A DNA stretch of 34,393 nucleotides from an uncultured Ruminococcus sp. GTDB lineage: Bacteria > Bacillota > Clostridia > Oscillospirales > Acutalibacteraceae. A model generated the notes under the pieces. It ran no database searches. It was not told the origin of the DNA and saw only the letters and a list, made by a program, of their open reading frames with translations. Shown here in pieces: positions 21,751 through 29,941 of the stretch (position 1 is the first letter of the stretch; each line of letters begins with the position of its first letter). Position numbers and translations under genes: made by a program. The stretch is from positions 1-34,393 of the forward strand of contig CAKSNZ010000021.1 in NCBI GenBank assembly GCA_934476515.1. Reading direction: 5' to 3'.

Positions 21751-24181
21751 TACTATCACCAGGAGCAACTAAATCATGGTCAGTGTGCTGTGGTCCGTCA
21801 ACAGTATTTCTAAATCTCTTACCTAAAACCATAGGTGTTCTTCTTACTTCTGGGTCAGCAAATGCACCAAGGTCATTAATAATTTTTATCATTGCATCTA
21901 CATCAATTTCCTGACCAACAAATACCTTGTCGATAAGTGAAACTTTGCTGTAAATCTTAGTAACATTGTTACTGTCACCGTAAGGAGCCTTCCACTTTTC
22001 GAACATATTGTTACGCATCATTTTTTTCTGATTCTTGTTGGCTCTTTCTTCTCTTACTGTTTCAACATTAAGTTTACGTAGTAGTCTTACATATTCTAGG
22101 TAACTATCTAGTTTCTTAAGGTCAGCAATAAATCTAAACTTTAGAACACAAAGTAGTTTTTCATCTTCGGTGTTTTCAGTAGCAGAAACATAAAGTTTAA
22201 CAGCTTTTTCACTTTCACCTTTCTTGTAAAGAACATCACCAAGGATAATATCCTTAACACTTGAAGGCTTTAACTTGTTAACTTTTTCTTCTAACTTTAG
22301 AAGTTCATCATAATCTTCACAAAGAATTGACTGTGTGTAAAGTTTCTTTTCGTTTTCATCAGCAATAAAGAAACCAACAACCTTTTCTACTGTTTTTGCA
22401 TAATTGTCACCTAAGAAACGGCTCTTTTCTTTTAGGAAGTCAAATAGGGAATAAACTCTATCATTCTTACCTTCTTCAATAATAAGGTCAACATACTGAT
22501 TAATTAGCTGTAGGTTTTCAGGTAAAACAGATAGTGCCTTTGCAGTGTCAAAGATAGTTTTGATGTTAGGAATATTTTCAGTAACAATATCCTGAATGTC
22601 AAGTTGAGTAAATCCGTTAAGTGTGTGATGGAAAGCATCAACATATAGGTTAACAAACTTCTCGGACTTACCGTTACTTTCAAGGTCAATCTGATATTTT
22701 AGTAGGTCACCATCATCAGAATATAGTTCTAGGCCCTTGTTAATAATACTGTTAAGGTCATGGAAGTTTTCTTCCATACCTAGTTTCATTAGAATATAAA
22801 TTCTAAGTTTAATAATACCGATTGAGTAAGGATACTTTTTGTATAGATAATCACTCTGTTCCTTAGCATCAACAAGTTTGCCGATACTTACATTGTGTAC
22901 TGTTTCTCTGAAGAAGAGAATATCTCTCTTTAAACCTAGCATAAATGGAGTTACAACTTTCTTCTGTTCTGTAACAGTAATGTATCTCATAGCCTTAGAG
23001 ATATTACCTCTGTTAAATAGAGTAAGTACAACCTTGTCAGCAATATCATCAGATAGCTGAAGTAGTACAGGATGACGATATTTATAAACATCATTGTAGT
23101 TGTCACGACCAAAATAATCTTTACGGAACTGTAGTGCAATATAGTCTGCGAAAATTCCTTCAAGAGTAGCAAAGTCATTGTTGCTATATGCTTCATTAAT
23201 TTCATCTTGTAATTCAGCATATTCATTTCTAAAGTCCTTAGCCTTTGACTTTAGTGAAACGGAAATATTAAAGTTTTTGATAACTAGCCATAGTGGCATA
23301 AATGGCATAACCCATGCTTTTTTGCGTAAGAACTTTTTCATTTCTTTCTTAGGGTCAACAAACTGCTTGATTTCATTTCTGATAACTTTGTAATCAGTAT
23401 CAAGAGAGAAGATAGCGTTGTGACCTGCTTGTTCGGTTGCAGGAGGTACAAACATCCATTCATCTTCGTAGTGTTCTACCAAATAGTCACTGATATAGTC
23501 AGGAGCTTGACCCTTAATATCTTCAAATAGAACCCAGTTCTTACTGTCACCAAAAATTTCTTTCTTAAATAGAAGTGGAGTACCACCCCAACGAAGAACT
23601 ACATAAGGACAATCCTCTTCTTTGTAGCTAAACATTTTCTTCTGTAAATCATCAAGAACTTTATCTCTGCCTTGGAATCTCATCTTTAAACGGTAGAAAC
23701 CATATCTAAACTGGTTAGCACCAAAACGATAAGAGTAAAGGATACAAGGGTTAATAAGGTCACTGTAAAGTGTAATATCCTTAGTGTATTGATCCCAAGC
23801 CTTTAGGTCAGGAAGATAGTCGTAACAGATAATATCAATCATATCACCTGCTACATCATCAAAAAGTACCTGTGTTGAGTGTACTGCTGATGAAGTTCTG
23901 TCTGTGTATCTGGCAATAACATTGTGGAAGTTGTGGTTAAGTTCCTGACACTCAAGAATTCTGTTGTCAGGTAGTTCAGTCTTACAAACTTCAACAAACT
24001 TGTCCCAGTTCTTTCTTGTCATTGTAATGTCCATATCGTCATCCCAAGGGATAAAACCTCTGTGACGAATAGCACCAATAAGAGTACCACCGGCAAGTTG
24101 ATAGTCAATGTTGTGCTTTCTACATAATTCATCCACTTCTTTGTATAGAAGATATAAGTGTTGTTGTTTATCAGTCATCAT
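21743..24181 (-). CDS. LicD-family phosphotransferase with long helical-repeat tail
   Basis: An 812-residue protein whose first 270 residues are a canonical LicD domain: DYQLAGGTLIGAIRHRGFIPWDDDMDI, with Gly31-Gly32-Thr33 and the metal-binding cluster Asp47-Asp48-Asp49 and Asp51. Downstream blocks are VIARYTDRTSS and GDMIDIICYD, then EDEWMFVPPATEQ. LicD/fukutin-type enzymes transfer a phospho-alcohol (phosphocholine, ribitol or glycerol phosphate) from its CDP form to a glycan. Residues about 310-770 are helical and repeat-like (DKVVLTLFNRGNISKAMRYI, SDDGDLLKYQ, DVLYKKGESEKAVKLYV), resembling TPR units. Of the three paralogs here only this one keeps the active-site residues. No signal peptide is seen, so it probably acts in the cytosol or at the membrane face. 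Confidence 0.88.
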   Translation of the reverse strand: MMTDKQQHLYLLYKEVDELCRKHNIDYQLAGGTLIGAIRHRGFIPWDDDMDITMTRKNWDKFVEVCKTELPDNRILECQELNHNFHNVIARYTDRTSSAVHSTQVLFDDVAGDMIDIICYDYLPDLKAWDQYTKDITLYSDLINPCILYSYRFGANQFRYGFYRLKMRFQGRDKVLDDLQKKMFSYKEEDCPYVVLRWGGTPLLFKKEIFGDSKNWVLFEDIKGQAPDYISDYLVEHYEDEWMFVPPATEQAGHNAIFSLDTDYKVIRNEIKQFVDPKKEMKKFLRKKAWVMPFMPLWLVIKNFNISVSLKSKAKDFRNEYAELQDEINEAYSNNDFATLEGIFADYIALQFRKDYFGRDNYNDVYKYRHPVLLQLSDDIADKVVLTLFNRGNISKAMRYITVTEQKKVVTPFMLGLKRDILFFRETVHNVSIGKLVDAKEQSDYLYKKYPYSIGIIKLRIYILMKLGMEENFHDLNSIINKGLELYSDDGDLLKYQIDLESNGKSEKFVNLYVDAFHHTLNGFTQLDIQDIVTENIPNIKTIFDTAKALSVLPENLQLINQYVDLIIEEGKNDRVYSLFDFLKEKSRFLGDNYAKTVEKVVGFFIADENEKKLYTQSILCEDYDELLKLEEKVNKLKPSSVKDIILGDVLYKKGESEKAVKLYVSATENTEDEKLLCVLKFRFIADLKKLDSYLEYVRLLRKLNVETVREERANKNQKKMMRNNMFEKWKAPYGDSNNVTKIYSKVSLIDKVFVGQEIDVDAMIKIINDLGAFADPEVRRTPMVLGKRFRNTVDGPQHTDHDLVAPGDSNV

Positions 24182-24200
24182 AGCTTTTTATTTCCTTACA

Positions 24201-26684
24201 TTAAATTTGAATTTGATTAGTTAAATTATAGAGTGAAATAGCAATTTCTCTGGTAAAGTAACTGCTTTCATCAATAGAATGTTCTTTAATAAAATCATTC
24301 TTTTGTTGAATAGATAGCAGTCCTGTTTTTGTAATCAGTTCTAAGAAATCAAGAACACTTGGATAAATCTTCTTTATTCTTTCTTCGTAAAATTCATAAA
24401 TAGATTTTTCACTTTTAAGTTCTTTTTCCTTTAATTTCTTAGTGCTGATTTTGTTATCGGAACTACTGTCATATATATGTTCAGTTGAACTTGTCAGTTC
24501 TCTATAAATACAATTTATTTCACCTAAAAAATCCTTTTTGATTACAAGGTTAAGGTAAGGGTCTTTGTTATCCTTAGCAACCTGAAACAAAATTTTACTA
24601 AACTTTTGAAATTCTCCAATTTTTCTTAGTACGTGGGATTTTAGTATTAAACAGTATAGATAATTAATGTCCCCAATATCTATGTTACTCATATAACTAT
24701 CTATATTATCATGAATCATAGATAGCTTGTTAAAGTCAGTACAATTAATTATCTCTGCTGAAACACAGGTAACAAATTCATTGTTGCAAATACCTTTAAC
24801 AATTTTGTGATACCAGGAAGATATTGTTCTTTCTGTTTTAGAAAAAATATTTTGAGCAAATTTTTCTTTGTATTTATACCTTAGGTTAACAAGATAATAT
24901 ACAAAGTCATATTGCTTTTTTGCTTTTCTTTCTTTGCCCTCTGTATTTTCAATTTCTTTATTCATCAATTCAAACTTTTTGTTGTGTAACCTAAAGTCAT
25001 CATTAAGAATAAGAAGCAGTTTGTCCAGAAAGTTTTTATCATTAGTATCCTTAATTAATGTATCAAGATATTTATCTATATTATATCTAATCTCTCTTTT
25101 AGTAACAATATTGTCTGCTTTAAAGTAAGAGTCAATGTACCCCATAATACCTTTTTCGAAATTATCATTAAAAATAACCTCGCTTTGATATTTTAGCAAA
25201 TCACCATCATTAGGAAAAATCTCAAGGCCTCTGTTAATAAGGTCATTGATTTCATCTTTGTGGTCATCAGCAAAGAAACTCTTTAGCAAACAATAAATTT
25301 TTAGTTTAATAAAAGAAATATTTTTAGGATATTTTTTTAGAAGTTTACTTAGTATAGAAATCGCTTTGTCAAACTTATTTTCATCAATAAGATTAAGAGC
25401 TTTTTTGTAGTGAAAAATATTTTCCTCTACCACTTTCATTACAAGAGTTTTCTTGAAATGGTAACTATAAACTTCTATAAAACGTTTTGCTTTATCAATT
25501 CTGCTGGTGTGAAAAAGTGTAAGTACAACAGCTTCATAATACTCAGGGTCAATCTTAATAAGTAAAGGATGATGATAACGATAAACATTATCAAGTTCTT
25601 TGCTACCAATCAATTCTTCACTGCTTTGGTTCTTAATATATTCCTTAAAAATATCAGAAAGTTTATTGTAGTTTTCTTCTTCACAATACTTTTCTATTTC
25701 TTCATTTTTACTACGCAAAAAGTTATGGTCCTCAAGGCTTTTGCCAATAAGTTCAATCTTACTTCTAAAATCCTTAGTTTTGAAACCTTGTTTTTCAGTT
25801 AAAAAATCAAAGTTCTTCTTTTTGTCGTATTCTTTGTTAATCTCTTCTTTATCAATAAAGTTGTATAACTCGGATTTTATATTTTCATATGTTGTTTTCT
25901 TATTTAGAATCAGTGCGTCATCTATACTCTTAGGAGTGTTTTGATACATCCATTCTTCACCATATATAATGGAAAGGTAAGAGTAAGGACTTCCAAATGT
26001 CCTAAACTTTTTTCCTGCAATGGTAACAACAGAATTAAATGAACCTACAATTCTTTTTGGAATACATATAGGCAAAGATGGTTCTCTAACCATATAAAAA
26101 TTGCAGTTATCATTATTGAATTTTCCTAGGTTATATTCCATAGAAGTAAGTAACTTTTCTTTGAAAGTTGCTTTGCCTTTTACTTTATTAAAAAAATAAG
26201 AAAATTTGTTATCTTCATACGGTAAACTATAGTTTTTACTGTTATTTAGTATGTCGCAGTAAAGCCTTAACTTTTTATAATAATGGTCAGCATCTTTTCT
26301 GCTGTTTCTTACTTTGTCCAAACAATAAATATCAATACCAATACCGGCTTTGTCACCGGTAACTAGGTTGTGTTTGTCTATAAAAGTTGTTTTTGTGTTT
26401 ATATATCTGGCGTATGAATTTGTACATAACTCATTGGTAATTCTACAGTCCAGAAACCTATGGTTAGTTCTTTCACATTCCTTGCTACATATCTCACAAA
26501 ACTTATAGTAATTATTGCTTGTCATAAAAACAGAAATAGTGTTACTTTCAGGTAGTAAAGTGTCAATGCTGATTGCCCCTAAAAGTGTGTCGCTACCAAT
26601 ACCGTAAGAAATGTTGTGTTTTTTGCAAATATCAGCCATTTCCAAAAGTAACTGATACAAAATTTCTTGATGTTGTGTTAGCAT
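24201..26684 (-). CDS. LicD-family paralog with degenerate active site and TPR-like tail (first of three)
   Basis: An 827-residue protein homologous over its length to the next gene. The N-terminus ICKKHNISYGIGSDTLLGAI matches CRKHNIDYQLAGGTLIGAI, but GGT is SDT and the stretch that should read IPWDDDMDI reads LPESNTISV, so every acidic metal ligand is lost. SYARYINTKTT, GIGIDIYCLD and GEEWMY still align with the active paralog. In the tail, RYHHPLLIKI, EAVVLTLFHTSRIDKAKRFI and FPNDGDLLKYQ match RYRHPVLLQL, KVVLTLFNRGNISKAMRYI and YSDDGDLLKYQ. Old duplication with loss of catalysis and retention of fold is the simplest reading; the frame is intact and long, so it is not a pseudogene. GGAG lies ten bases before the ATG. 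Confidence 0.75.
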   Translation of the reverse strand: MLTQHQEILYQLLLEMADICKKHNISYGIGSDTLLGAISIDTLLPESNTISVFMTSNNYYKFCEICSKECERTNHRFLDCRITNELCTNSYARYINTKTTFIDKHNLVTGDKAGIGIDIYCLDKVRNSRKDADHYYKKLRLYCDILNNSKNYSLPYEDNKFSYFFNKVKGKATFKEKLLTSMEYNLGKFNNDNCNFYMVREPSLPICIPKRIVGSFNSVVTIAGKKFRTFGSPYSYLSIIYGEEWMYQNTPKSIDDALILNKKTTYENIKSELYNFIDKEEINKEYDKKKNFDFLTEKQGFKTKDFRSKIELIGKSLEDHNFLRSKNEEIEKYCEEENYNKLSDIFKEYIKNQSSEELIGSKELDNVYRYHHPLLIKIDPEYYEAVVLTLFHTSRIDKAKRFIEVYSYHFKKTLVMKVVEENIFHYKKALNLIDENKFDKAISILSKLLKKYPKNISFIKLKIYCLLKSFFADDHKDEINDLINRGLEIFPNDGDLLKYQSEVIFNDNFEKGIMGYIDSYFKADNIVTKREIRYNIDKYLDTLIKDTNDKNFLDKLLLILNDDFRLHNKKFELMNKEIENTEGKERKAKKQYDFVYYLVNLRYKYKEKFAQNIFSKTERTISSWYHKIVKGICNNEFVTCVSAEIINCTDFNKLSMIHDNIDSYMSNIDIGDINYLYCLILKSHVLRKIGEFQKFSKILFQVAKDNKDPYLNLVIKKDFLGEINCIYRELTSSTEHIYDSSSDNKISTKKLKEKELKSEKSIYEFYEERIKKIYPSVLDFLELITKTGLLSIQQKNDFIKEHSIDESSYFTREIAISLYNLTNQIQI

Positions 26685-26730
26685 TTTCTATATACTCCAA
26701 ATAAGTTCATCTTAAAAAATTAAGTGAAAA

Positions 26731-27468
26731 TTAGAAATATTCGTAACCACCACTAATTTCTAACAATGTACCGTTGATAAAGTCATTAGTCATTGTATCA
26801 TAAACAAGTTTTGCAACTTCATCAGGTTGTGCAAAACGATGTAGGTTAATCTTTTTGTTGATTCTGTCGTAGCTTTCTTGTGAACGGCCTTTCTGCCAAG
26901 GAGTTTCAACGAATGATGGAGCAATAGCGTTGATAGAAACGTTCTGACCGTCAAATTCCTTTAGCAGGCATTTTGCAAGGTGATGAACACCGGCTTTTGA
27001 AACGGAATATACTAGGGAAGAACTATATGAAAGTTTGCCACATAGTGAACCCATAAAGATAATCTTACCACCATCATTAAAGTGTGGCTTAAACTTCTGA
27101 ACCATAAATGTAGGAACAGAAAGATTAGTTCTTAGGATTGTGTCCCATAGTTCATAGTCGTATTCTTCAAACTTTTTGTATGTGCCGATAGCTGTGTTAC
27201 ATACAAGCCAGTCAATCTTTTCAGATACTTCCAGCACATCTTTTACAAAGCCCTCCATACCTTCATATGTTGACATATCAGCATAAATGAAAGTAACCTT
27301 GGCTCTGTCTGCTTCAGAAAGTTCATTAGACATTTCTTCCATCTGATTTTTATCGAAATAATTAATAATTAGCTTATCGTTTTTGTCAGTGGATTCTTTT
27401 AGTAGTTTGTTTGCAATAGCTTTACCAATGCCGGAAGTAGCACTGGTAACAATCATTGTTTTTGCCAT
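26731..27468 (-). CDS. SDR-family (FabG-like) NAD(P)-dependent dehydrogenase
   Basis: A 245-residue classical short-chain dehydrogenase/reductase. The cofactor loop is TSATSGIG (8-15). The usual NNAG is NTAI (91-94). The catalytic set is Ser141, Tyr154 and Lys158 in YSVSKAG, with the normal 13-residue Ser-Tyr spacing, followed by INAIAPSFVETP. It would oxidise or reduce a hydroxyl/keto group. As first gene of the LicD operon it may form the alcohol or sugar that is later activated and transferred, though fatty-acid FabG-like roles are not excluded. GAGGG is seven bases before the ATG; the promoter is at 27563-27591 and an inverted repeat lies in the 5' leader. Confidence 0.88.
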   Translation of the reverse strand: MAKTMIVTSATSGIGKAIANKLLKESTDKNDKLIINYFDKNQMEEMSNELSEADRAKVTFIYADMSTYEGMEGFVKDVLEVSEKIDWLVCNTAIGTYKKFEEYDYELWDTILRTNLSVPTFMVQKFKPHFNDGGKIIFMGSLCGKLSYSSSLVYSVSKAGVHHLAKCLLKEFDGQNVSINAIAPSFVETPWQKGRSQESYDRINKKINLHRFAQPDEVAKLVYDTMTNDFINGTLLEISGGYEYF

Positions 27469-27509
27469 AATTATCCCTCAAATATAAATTTAGTTAATTT
27501 TATAAAGAT

Positions 27510-27547
27510 TGTGTTGTAATCAGCTTTTTAACGGGCTAATCAACACA
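27510..27547 (-). promoter_or_regulatory. Inverted repeat in the leader of the LicD operon (possible operator)
   Basis: TGTGTTG (27510-27516) and CAACACA (27541-27547) flank a 24-base centre with further partial pairing (AGC/GCT). It lies between the -10 box and the SDR start, and next to a marR gene, so it could be an operator or an RNA hairpin. Confidence 0.4.
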
Positions 27548-27562
27548 TACTTTAACTAATTC

Positions 27563-27591
27563 ATTTTATCATTTGGTATATTATAAGTCAA
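27563..27591 (-). promoter_or_regulatory. SigA promoter of the SDR-LicD-amidase operon
   Basis: Minus strand: TTGACT (27591-27586), 17-base spacer, TAAAAT (27568-27563). It is the only convincing promoter I see for the six minus-strand genes down to 18940. Confidence 0.75.
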
Positions 27592-27621
27592 CAAATTTTT
27601 GGGTTACAAATTGCTTACAAT

Positions 27622-27654
27622 ATAAAAAAATAGCTGCCACTTTCGTGACAGCTA
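27622..27654 (-). terminator. Intrinsic terminator of the marR gene
   Basis: TAGCTGCCAC (27631-27640), loop TTTC, GTGACAGCTA (27645-27654) with one mismatch; a T-run follows on the minus strand. It separates marR from the LicD operon promoter. Confidence 0.85.
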
Positions 27655-27684
27655 AATTGAAGGAAAATACTACTAGTTATTTTA

Positions 27685-28152
27685 TTAGTTGTGTGTGTCA
27701 GAATAAGCTAGGTGATTTAGGTTATTCTGAATTTTTTCTACGATTTCTAGGAACTTCTGGAAATCTTCATCAGAAATATCCTCAGTAACCTTATCTGTTA
27801 GAACATCAAGTGTTTCCATTTCTTTCTGAACTAGAGGAATTGTTGAGTCAACAAGCTTTAGTCTTACCATTCTTCTGTCGTTTTCATCAGAGATAGTCTG
27901 TAGGTAACCGTCCTTACGAAGCTTTTCAACTTCTCTTGAAACAAGACCCTTTGAAACATAGATGTTAGTTGCAATATTGCTAATTGTGTCATCACTAGGG
28001 TTTACATAAAGACTAGTAAGAATAGCCATACCTGTAGGTGAGATAACCTCATCATTAACTAGGCTTGTCTGTGCACAGTTACGGTAGTTGTTTGTGATAG
28101 CCTTACATAGCTTGTTTAGGATGATTGTGTTGTTGTATAGTTCGTTACCCAT
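27685..28152 (-). CDS. MarR-family transcriptional regulator
   Basis: A 155-residue winged-helix regulator. Helices at 1-60 form the dimer part. The DNA-binding part is about 62-110: TISNIATNIYVSKGLVSREVEKLRKDGYLQTI, then the wing DENDRRMVRLKL, with the DxxDRR motif nearly canonical. The C-terminal helices (VTEDISDEDFQKFLEIVEKIQNNL) complete the dimer. Proteins of this type usually repress their own and adjacent genes and respond to small aromatic or oxidising ligands. It lies upstream of the SDR-LicD operon in the same direction and divergent from a cupin gene, so either may be a target. AAAGGAG lies nine bases before the ATG. Confidence 0.9.
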   Translation of the reverse strand: MGNELYNNTIILNKLCKAITNNYRNCAQTSLVNDEVISPTGMAILTSLYVNPSDDTISNIATNIYVSKGLVSREVEKLRKDGYLQTISDENDRRMVRLKLVDSTIPLVQKEMETLDVLTDKVTEDISDEDFQKFLEIVEKIQNNLNHLAYSDTHN

Positions 28153-28243
28153 AGTAAAAACTCCTTTTAATTTTAAATTTATATATCTTATATTTTTGCA
28201 TTAATTTATTTTAAAAATGGAATAATTTAATTTGCACAATTAT

Positions 28244-28271
28244 ATTTTACATATATTTTCTGCAATGTCAA
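28244..28271 (-). promoter_or_regulatory. Promoter of the marR gene
   Basis: Minus strand: TTGACA (28271-28266), a 16-base spacer, TAAAAT (28249-28244), with a leader of about 85 bases. Confidence 0.6.
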
Positions 28272-28435
28272 CACTTTTTGCACATTTTTTCTACTTTTTG
28301 AAGAAAACATTGTGAAAACTTTATCAGTCAGCTTATAACTGATTATTTTTGATTGAATTTATTAATAAAATATGAACAATGAATGAAAAATACAAAAACA
28401 ATTTGGTTTTTCCACTTTATTTATTCATAATTTGA

Positions 28436-28444
28436 TGGTATAAT
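28436..28444 (+). promoter_or_regulatory. Extended -10 promoter of the cupin gene
   Basis: TGG immediately before TATAAT (28439-28444); no good -35 box, as is usual for extended -10 promoters. The start codon follows 35 bases later. Confidence 0.6.
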
Positions 28445-28479
28445 GTTAATAGTTTATTTACAACAAGGAGTGTTTTATT

Positions 28480-28815
28480 GTGATTTTTGATTATAATAAT
28501 ATGGAAACAACAGTTATCAAGAACTTCAAAGGTGGAGAAAAAGAAATTTCTGCTCAAATGTTTGATGATGAGCATGGCAAGATTATGAAAGCTGTCCTAA
28601 AGCCCGGTGCATCTATCGGCTACCATAAGCATGAAGGTAATGGGGAAATTGTTTATGCTATTAGTGGTAATGCTAAAGTCCTTTATAACGACGGTGAAGA
28701 ATCTTTTTCTGCCGGTCAGTGTCATTATTGCCCTAACGGTAATAGCCATAGTATCATCAATACAGGTGATGAGGATTTCGTTATGTTCTGTGTTGTGCCG
28801 GTACAAAAATTTTAA
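28480..28815 (+). CDS. Single-domain cupin protein
   Basis: A 111-residue small cupin. Motif 1 is LKPGASIGYHKHEGNGEIVYAISG (residues about 39-62) with His48, His50 and Glu55 as likely metal ligands. Motif 2 is FSAGQCHYCPNGNSHSIINTG, with His85 as the fourth ligand. It starts at GTG 28480, nine bases after AGGAG (28466-28470); an ATG seven codons on is possible but farther from the ribosome site. Small cupins bind a metal and a small ligand and act as isomerases, dioxygenases or sensors. The gene is divergent from marR, suggesting control by that repressor. The substrate is not deducible. Confidence 0.85.
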   Translation: MIFDYNNMETTVIKNFKGGEKEISAQMFDDEHGKIMKAVLKPGASIGYHKHEGNGEIVYAISGNAKVLYNDGEESFSAGQCHYCPNGNSHSIINTGDEDFVMFCVVPVQKF

Positions 28816-28971
28816 TTAGTGCCTATATTTATCTTTAATATGTAATTAGGCTTTGAAATTTAACCTAAGATGATTATTAATACCTATTTAAAATTATTGT
28901 TTTGTAGTTGCATACTAAGGGATAGTTATTTTATAGTCATCTTTATTTAGTTAATTTTTGTAGTTAACTTT

Positions 28972-29062
28972 TATAGTTGGCCTTTGTATTGAAAGAAGAT
29001 AATTAATTTTTATAGTTGTCCCTTGTATTGAAAGAAGATAATTAATTTTTATAGTTGTCCCT
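28972..29062. repeat. 39-bp tandem repeat, 2.3 units
   Basis: TATAGTTG recurs at 28972, 29011 and 29050, exactly 39 bases apart. Units 1 and 2 differ at two positions; the third is 13 bases long. It then passes into ATAACTATCTTC (29062-29073), which is nearly the inverse of the GAAGATAATTA inside each unit. Confidence 0.85.
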
Positions 29063-29107
29063 ATAACTATCTTCCATTAATATAAAAACAAAATAAAAAC
29101 AAAAGTA

Positions 29108-29143
29108 AAAGCAGTTTGTGAAAATATAATCACAAACTGCTTT
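29108..29143. terminator. Intrinsic terminator, possibly bidirectional
   Basis: AAAGCAGTTTGTGA (29108-29121) pairs with TCACAAACTGCTTT (29130-29143), loop of eight. T-rich sequence follows on the plus strand and, less well, on the minus strand. It lies 290 bases after the cupin stop. Confidence 0.7.
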
Positions 29144-29241
29144 CTTTATGTGTATTCATTTTTCTTTAAATTTGTTTTAGATTAATATAGTTGTATAAAT
29201 TAGTTTTTTAATTTTGTCTGCGATAATCTAAATCACTTCAA

Positions 29242-29899
29242 CAAATTGGGGTTTGTAGTGCTATTCGAAAGTTTTATTTAATATGGAATTGTAAATGAAT
29301 TTACAATTCCAACCACTCCTTCCGTCTTTGCATACGCAAAGCCACCAGCCACTGCATAAGTTCGCAAAGCCAAATATTAAATTTGGATGCTCACTTATCC
29401 CTCAGCGAGGGAGGCAACAAAGTATGTACAATTTTGAAAATATGTACATACTTATTGATTTGCAGAAACTGTGTCTGGCTCCCTCAGACGAGGGAGCTGT
29501 CATTCGTGAATTGCAAAGCAATTCACCTTTTAAAGAATGACTGAAGGAGTGGTTGATATTTTAAACTTGTTTAAAATATCATCATAGCTGAAACTTTCCC
29601 TTATTTCTAACTATAAAATATAAGAAAAATTATGAGTTACACAGTAGGGGCGAACATTGTTCGCCCGTTTAATAGTAAAATGTTTTATGTAACTTTGTCC
29701 TATGTAGAAACTAAAATTATAACTTAATACATAGGACAATATGCCAATAAAGAGGCTGATTTGCTCGGTCCAACAATGTTGGACCCTACACCTGTGAGTC
29801 ATAGTTATATATGATTTAAAATGCATAATCTCACTATAAATTTTTCTTTATAGACAATTAAATTTAAAACAAACTTACCTTTACCCACAGACAAAATTG
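29242..29899. repeat. Dispersed repeat R1, copy 3 (interrupted by R2)
   Basis: Left end CAAATTGGGGTTTGTAG (29242) and right end CCCACAGACAAAATTG (29884-29899) correspond to copies 1 and 2. Bases 29644-29804 match 7192-7352 at all but two of 161 positions and carry the same three hairpins. Without the R2 insertion the element would be about 362 bp. Confidence 0.8.
29285..29580. repeat. Element R2: hairpin-rich, nested in R1 copy 3
   Basis: Terminal inverted repeats AACCACTCCTTCCGTC (29311-29326) and its inverse (29539-29554, one mismatch) enclose consecutive perfect hairpins. These are TTTGC/GCAAA (29327-29340), CCAAAT/ATTTGG (29370-29386), CCCTC/GAGGG (29399-29411), an 11-bp stem (29420-29453), GCTCCCTC/GAGGGAGC (29478-29497) and GTGAATTGC/GCAATTCAC (29506-29526). 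Directly outside each terminal repeat lies a perfect 26-bp palindrome (29285-29310 and 29555-29580) whose sequences differ from each other. The TCCCTC-AGACGAGGGAGC core resembles a dispersed repeat I recall from other gut Clostridia. Confidence 0.8.
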
Positions 29900-29941
29900 A
29901 AAAAACCCAATTTGTATAGCACAATAAAATAAAAATAAACC

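Larger units (their letters stand above)
28816..29941. other. 1.1-kb intergenic region rich in repeats
   Basis: It contains a 39-bp tandem repeat (28972-29062), a hairpin terminator (29108-29143), repeat R1 copy 3 (29242-29899) and, inside that, element R2 (29285-29580). No credible gene: the 81-codon plus-strand and 71-codon minus-strand frames lie wholly in repeats. Confidence 0.65.

Noticed and set aside
29295..29540. 81-codon plus-strand frame
   Set aside because: It lies entirely within hairpin-rich element R2, with no ribosome site and no recognisable protein pattern.
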